Positions 5,454 to 8,651 of a stretch of 8,651 nucleotides of DNA are shown piece by piece. A model generated the notes under the pieces. The model searched no databases and had not been told where the DNA came from. It was given only the letters and a program-made list of their open reading frames with translations. The stretch's first letter is position 1. Every line of letters starts with the position of its first letter. Both the position numbers and the translations under genes were made by a program. The stretch is taken from contig CAZOBN010000130.1 of the NCBI GenBank assembly GCA_964577835.1, positions 1 to 8,651 of the forward strand, in the 5' to 3' direction. The stretch comes from CAVVYA01 sp964577835. GTDB lineage: Bacteria > Pseudomonadota > Alphaproteobacteria > SMXQ01.

Positions 5454-7753
5454 GGGGGAGAAATCTTGCGGAGGCCGGCATGACCCGCGGCGGGCATTGT
5501 GTCTGCTTCCTGAGTCAACTGTGTTTCGGCGGCTCTAAAAATCAAGCTGACCCTCGCTCCACCCCCGGCACGATCCTCAAGGATCAATTCGCCGCCGTGA
5601 TCTTCCATGATTTTGCGCACGATGGCTAGCCCTAGACCGGTGCCCGTGGACTTGGTCGTGACATATGGGTCCGTCAGGCGATGGCGCTGATCCTTCGGCA
5701 AGCCGAGGCCGTTGTCTTCGACAACGATCGAGATGCGGCCCGCGTCGCGCGTCACGCTCAGAACAATCTCGCCACCGCCCTGTCCCGGGTTCCCGCCGTT
5801 GCTGCCGGCCAGACGCTCCTTGACCGAGTCCGCGGCGTTGAGCATCAGATTGGTCAGCGCCTGTCCGATCTGACGCGAGTCGCACATCAAGCGGAACTCA
5901 CCGGCTGGAACCCTATCCTCATATGCGATGCCCGGATTGGCATTCTGCTGCAGGAACAGGGTGCGTCGCGCGATCTCCGCCAGATCCCATTCCTTGAGCA
6001 CGGGCGCCGGCATGCGGGCGAAGGAGGAAAACTCGTCGATCATGCCGCCGATATCGTCGACCTGGCGGATGATGGTGTCGATGCAGATGCTGAAGACCTG
6101 CGGATCGTTCTTGATCTCCGCGAGATACTTTCGACGCAGCCGTTCGGCCGAGAGTTGAATCGGCGTCAGCGGATTCTTGATCTCGTGCGCCAGCCGGCGG
6201 GCCACGTCCGACCACGTCGCCTTGCGCTGGGCGGCGAGCAGCTCGGTGACATCGTCGAAAGTGACCACGAATCCGCCGACATGGCTTTCGTCGCGCTCGG
6301 CGGCGATGCGGATCAGCAGCACGCGCGAGCGACCGTCGCGCACCAGCTCGATCTGATCCTCGTGCAGCCGGTTGGGCCGGCGTCGCGCCGCTTCGAGCAG
6401 CGCGGCCATCTCGGGAACCACCTCCGCCATCGGATGGCCGATCATGGCGAACAGATCGCTGCCGACCAGCTTCGAGGCCGTGCGGTTGGGAAAATTGATG
6501 CGCGTCTCCGCGTCGAGCCCGATCACGCCGGCCGACACGCCGGCCAGCACCGTTTCGATGAAGCTGCGCCGGGCGTCGACTTGGCGGTTTGCCTCGACCA
6601 GCTCGCGCCGCTGATCCTCGAGCTGGCTCGTCATGCGGTTGAAGGCGCGGCTAAGCGAACCGAGCTCATCGTTGGCGGGGCCCTCCTCGACGCGGGCGCC
6701 GAGATCGCCCGAACGCACGCGCTCCGCGGCGGAGATCAATGCGCTGATCGGCCGCGCCAGTTGATTGGCGATGGTCAGTCCGACCCATACCGCGGCCAGC
6801 AGCAGCAGCAGAGCGACCACCACGAAGATCATGGCGAAGAAGATCTGCAGTTCCGAGCGGCTCGCCTCCAGCCCGGCGTAGGCGCGCACCGCGTCCTGGG
6901 TCTGCGCCATGTGGTTGACGACCTGCGGATCGACGAGGCGGCCGACATAGAGGAAACTGTCGTACATCCCCTCCAGCTTGACCAGGCCGCGCACCCGGTC
7001 GTCGGTTTCGCTGACGAAGATCACCACTTTGCCGTCGCGCGCGCGCTCGAACGCATCCGTCGGCACCGGTTCGAATTCGAGCACGAAGCTGAGGCGCGAG
7101 CGGGCGATGACGCGGCCGGCGCTGTCGAACACGATCGCCTCGTTGAGCGAACGCAGCAGGGTCTGGGTCTCGACCAGGGCATTGAGCCGCCCCGGGTTGT
7201 CCATCAGCAGCGAGCCTTCGCGATTGAGGTCGTTGGCCATGGCGAGGATGTCGCCGCGAATCACGTTCTGATGCTCGCGCAGGTAGGCCTCGGCCACGGC
7301 GAGCGATTCGTTGACCGCTGTGCGCACCTTGTCGTTGAACCACGACTCGACGCCGATGTTGAAGAACAGAGCCGAGAAGACCGCCACGACGATGGCGGGA
7401 GTCGCCGACAGCACGCTGAACAGCATGACCAGCCGGCTGTGCAGACGCGACCCGGCCGAGCCGCGCCGCCGCTCCGCCCAGATCTGCACGATGCGCCGCG
7501 CGATCACCGTGCCGAGCGCCAGCAACAGGATCAGGTCGACATTGAGCAGCAGCAGAATCTTGGTCGGGGACGCGCCGAACGGCGGCGATTCGGTGAGCGC
7601 GATATAGGTGGCGACGCAGGCCGCCAGGGCCGCGACCGTCAGGGCGACGGCAAGCTTGCGCCCCAGGCCTACCCGCTCCGCCCATGCCAAGAACTGCCGG
7701 GAACGCCCCAAAGGGGCACCAGGCGGCGTTATTCCAGACGTCGCTTCAACCAT
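5450..7753 (-). CDS. ntrY: Sensor histidine kinase NtrY
   Basis: NtrY is an inner-membrane histidine kinase that phosphorylates NtrX. The 767 residues show two hydrophobic segments at about 34-52 and 66-85, a third at 108-132, and a fourth at 303-327. The region between the third and fourth, about 170 residues, is probably the periplasmic sensor domain. A HAMP linker (about 328-382) and a PAS domain (about 395-505) follow. The kinase core has the H-box RRLAHEIKNPLTP with phospho-acceptor H523, the N-box LTNLMLNAAD (633-642), the G1 box EDNGLGLP (679-686), TDPYVTTKS (694-702) and the G2 box GTGLGLAIV (704-712). E524 and N527 form the ExxN pattern linked to phosphatase activity in HisKA kinases, so it may also dephosphorylate NtrX. 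The ATG at 7753 lies 63 bases after ntrC without a strong ribosome binding site (GGCGG directly abuts it), and the start is only moderately sure. Confidence 0.97.
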   Translation of the reverse strand: MVEATSGITPPGAPLGRSRQFLAWAERVGLGRKLAVALTVAALAACVATYIALTESPPFGASPTKILLLLNVDLILLLALGTVIARRIVQIWAERRRGSAGSRLHSRLVMLFSVLSATPAIVVAVFSALFFNIGVESWFNDKVRTAVNESLAVAEAYLREHQNVIRGDILAMANDLNREGSLLMDNPGRLNALVETQTLLRSLNEAIVFDSAGRVIARSRLSFVLEFEPVPTDAFERARDGKVVIFVSETDDRVRGLVKLEGMYDSFLYVGRLVDPQVVNHMAQTQDAVRAYAGLEASRSELQIFFAMIFVVVALLLLLAAVWVGLTIANQLARPISALISAAERVRSGDLGARVEEGPANDELGSLSRAFNRMTSQLEDQRRELVEANRQVDARRSFIETVLAGVSAGVIGLDAETRINFPNRTASKLVGSDLFAMIGHPMAEVVPEMAALLEAARRRPNRLHEDQIELVRDGRSRVLLIRIAAERDESHVGGFVVTFDDVTELLAAQRKATWSDVARRLAHEIKNPLTPIQLSAERLRRKYLAEIKNDPQVFSICIDTIIRQVDDIGGMIDEFSSFARMPAPVLKEWDLAEIARRTLFLQQNANPGIAYEDRVPAGEFRLMCDSRQIGQALTNLMLNAADSVKERLAGSNGGNPGQGGGEIVLSVTRDAGRISIVVEDNGLGLPKDQRHRLTDPYVTTKSTGTGLGLAIVRKIMEDHGGELILEDRAGGGARVSLIFRAAETQLTQEADTMPAAGHAGLRKISPP

Positions 7754-7784
7754 CCGCCGGCTATCGGCCCCGCGTCTCTCATCC

Positions 7785-7800
7785 GTGGCGCAAGCGCCAC
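7785..7800 (-). repeat. Inverted repeat (stem-loop) between ntrC and ntrY
   Basis: GTGGCGC and GCGCCAC form a perfect 7-bp GC-rich stem around a 2-base loop (or 6 bp around 4 bases). It lies in the 63-base ntrC-ntrY gap, 16 bases after the ntrC stop and about 31 bases before the ntrY ATG. No T-run follows on the minus strand, so it does not look like an intrinsic terminator. It could protect the ntrBC mRNA 3' end or lower expression of ntrYX relative to ntrBC. The role is inference. Confidence 0.5.
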
Positions 7801-7816
7801 AGGTGTTACAAGGACG

Positions 7817-8651
7817 CTATTTTAGGCCGCGGATGACCTGAATGTCCAACTCGCGGAGCTTCTTGCGCAGAGTATTTCGATTCAGGCCGAGCAATTGGGC
7901 TGCCTTGATCTGGTTGCCGCGGGTCGCTCCCAGGCTGAGGCTGAGCAAGGGGCGCTCGATCTCGCGCAGGATCCGGTCGTAGAGTCCGGGCGGCGGCAGG
8001 CTCTCGCGATGGGCCGAGAAATAGTCGCGCAGGTGGCGTTCGACGGAGCCGGTCAGGCTTTCGGCCTTTTCCTGCTCGGGAACCGGCGCGGTCGAGGTTT
8101 CCGCCAGTTCCGCTTCGATGACATCGATGCCGATGAGTTCCTGGGAATAAAGCGCGGCGAGACGGCGCACCAGATTCTCCAGTTCGCGCACGTTGCCGGG
8201 CCAGCGATAGGACTTCAGGCGTTCCAAGGCGCTATCGTCGAGGCGCTTGTGCGGCAAGCCTTCGGCGGCGACCTGGGCGAAGAAGTGACGGGCCAGAGCG
8301 GGAATGTCCTCGGTGCGTTCGCGCAGCGGCGGCAGGCGGATCGGCACCACGTTGAGACGATAGAACAGGTCCTCGCGGAACAGGCCCTGGCGGATCAACT
8401 GGCGCAGATCGCGGTGGGTCGCGGCGATGATACGCACATTGGTGCGGATCGGCGTACGGCCGCCGACGGTGGTGTATTCGCCCTCCTGCAGCACGCGCAG
8501 CAGGCGTGTCTGGGCTTCCAGCGGCATATCGCCGATTTCGTCGAGGAACAGCGTGCCGCCCTCGGCCTGTTCGAAGCGCCCGACATGGCGCGTGGTGGCG
8601 CCGGTGAAGGCGCCGCGCTCGTGGCCGAACAGCTCGCTCTCGATCAGCTCG
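7817..8651 (-). CDS. ntrC: Nitrogen regulator NtrC, C-terminal part (cut by window edge)
   Basis: NtrC (NR-I) is phosphorylated by NtrB when nitrogen is short and drives sigma-54 promoters such as glnA. The visible 277 residues lack the receiver domain and Walker A, roughly 200 residues lying beyond the window. The fragment begins in the AAA+ domain with ESELFGHERGAFTGA, an intact GAFTGA at fragment residues 13-18. It continues with Walker B GTLFLDE (32-38), REDLFYRL (92-99) and WPGNVREL (150-157). The C-terminal Fis-type helix-turn-helix (about 228-268) includes AAQLLGLNRNTLRKKL. That DNA-binding helix, and the position directly before ntrYX, fit alphaproteobacterial NtrC better than other sigma-54 activators. 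The stop is a TAG at 7819-7817. ntrB would be expected just beyond the right edge, and the operon promoter also lies outside. Confidence 0.95.
   Translation of the reverse strand, partial: ELIESELFGHERGAFTGATTRHVGRFEQAEGGTLFLDEIGDMPLEAQTRLLRVLQEGEYTTVGGRTPIRTNVRIIAATHRDLRQLIRQGLFREDLFYRLNVVPIRLPPLRERTEDIPALARHFFAQVAAEGLPHKRLDDSALERLKSYRWPGNVRELENLVRRLAALYSQELIGIDVIEAELAETSTAPVPEQEKAESLTGSVERHLRDYFSAHRESLPPPGLYDRILREIERPLLSLSLGATRGNQIKAAQLLGLNRNTLRKKLRELDIQVIRGLK

Noticed and set aside
2932..5483. Plus-strand open frames of 480 and 458 codons antisense to trkA and ntrX
   Set aside because: Same composition artefact. The minus-strand products have full-length family domains, and the plus-strand ones have no motifs.
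5681..7825. A 714-codon open frame on the plus strand, antisense to ntrY
   Set aside because: It mirrors ntrY codon by codon. Its product is rich in His, Arg, Asp and Gln with no recognisable domain. Long antisense frames are common in GC-rich genomes because stop codons are rare there.

Overview
This window comes from a GC-rich alphaproteobacterial chromosome. Every gene reads on the minus strand, so transcription runs from high to low coordinates. The gene order ntrC-ntrY-ntrX-trkA-(dat)-hfq-hflX and the sequences of NtrY, NtrX and Hfq are typical of the Rhizobiales/Rhodospirillales side of the class. I cannot fix a genus by reading alone. Coding density is close to complete: no gap exceeds about 90 bases, and I see no mobile element, tRNA, rRNA, CRISPR array or sign of recent transfer.

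Layout from right to left (5' to 3' of the transcript). 8651-7817: the 3' part of ntrC, the sigma-54 activator of nitrogen control, with an intact GAFTGA loop. 7753-5450: ntrY, a membrane sensor kinase. 5453-4056: ntrX, its response regulator, which overlaps ntrY by an ATGA and has a degenerate GAFTGA region. 4023-2650: trkA, the cytoplasmic NAD-binding subunit of a potassium uptake system. 2576-1668: a fold-IV PLP aminotransferase that resembles D-amino acid transaminase. 1671-970: a HAD-family phosphatase coupled to it by another ATGA overlap. 881-624: hfq. 616-1: the 5' part of hflX, starting at TTG and cut by the window edge.

The genes fall into three functional blocks. The first is nitrogen and respiratory signalling (NtrC, NtrY, NtrX). 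The second is potassium control plus D-amino acid metabolism (TrkA, the transaminase, the HAD enzyme). The third is post-transcriptional and ribosome control (Hfq, HflX). The 4-base overlaps and short gaps suggest translational coupling within blocks. Three intergenic stretches carry possible regulatory structure: a hairpin between ntrC and ntrY, a hairpin between trkA and the transaminase gene, and an AT-rich leader before hfq with A-rich triplets next to the ribosome binding site.

This is mostly a conserved core locus. I found no convincing undescribed multi-gene system. The points most worth a second look are the contrast between the GAFTGA loops of NtrC and NtrX, the transaminase-HAD pair inserted before hfq, and the hfq leader.
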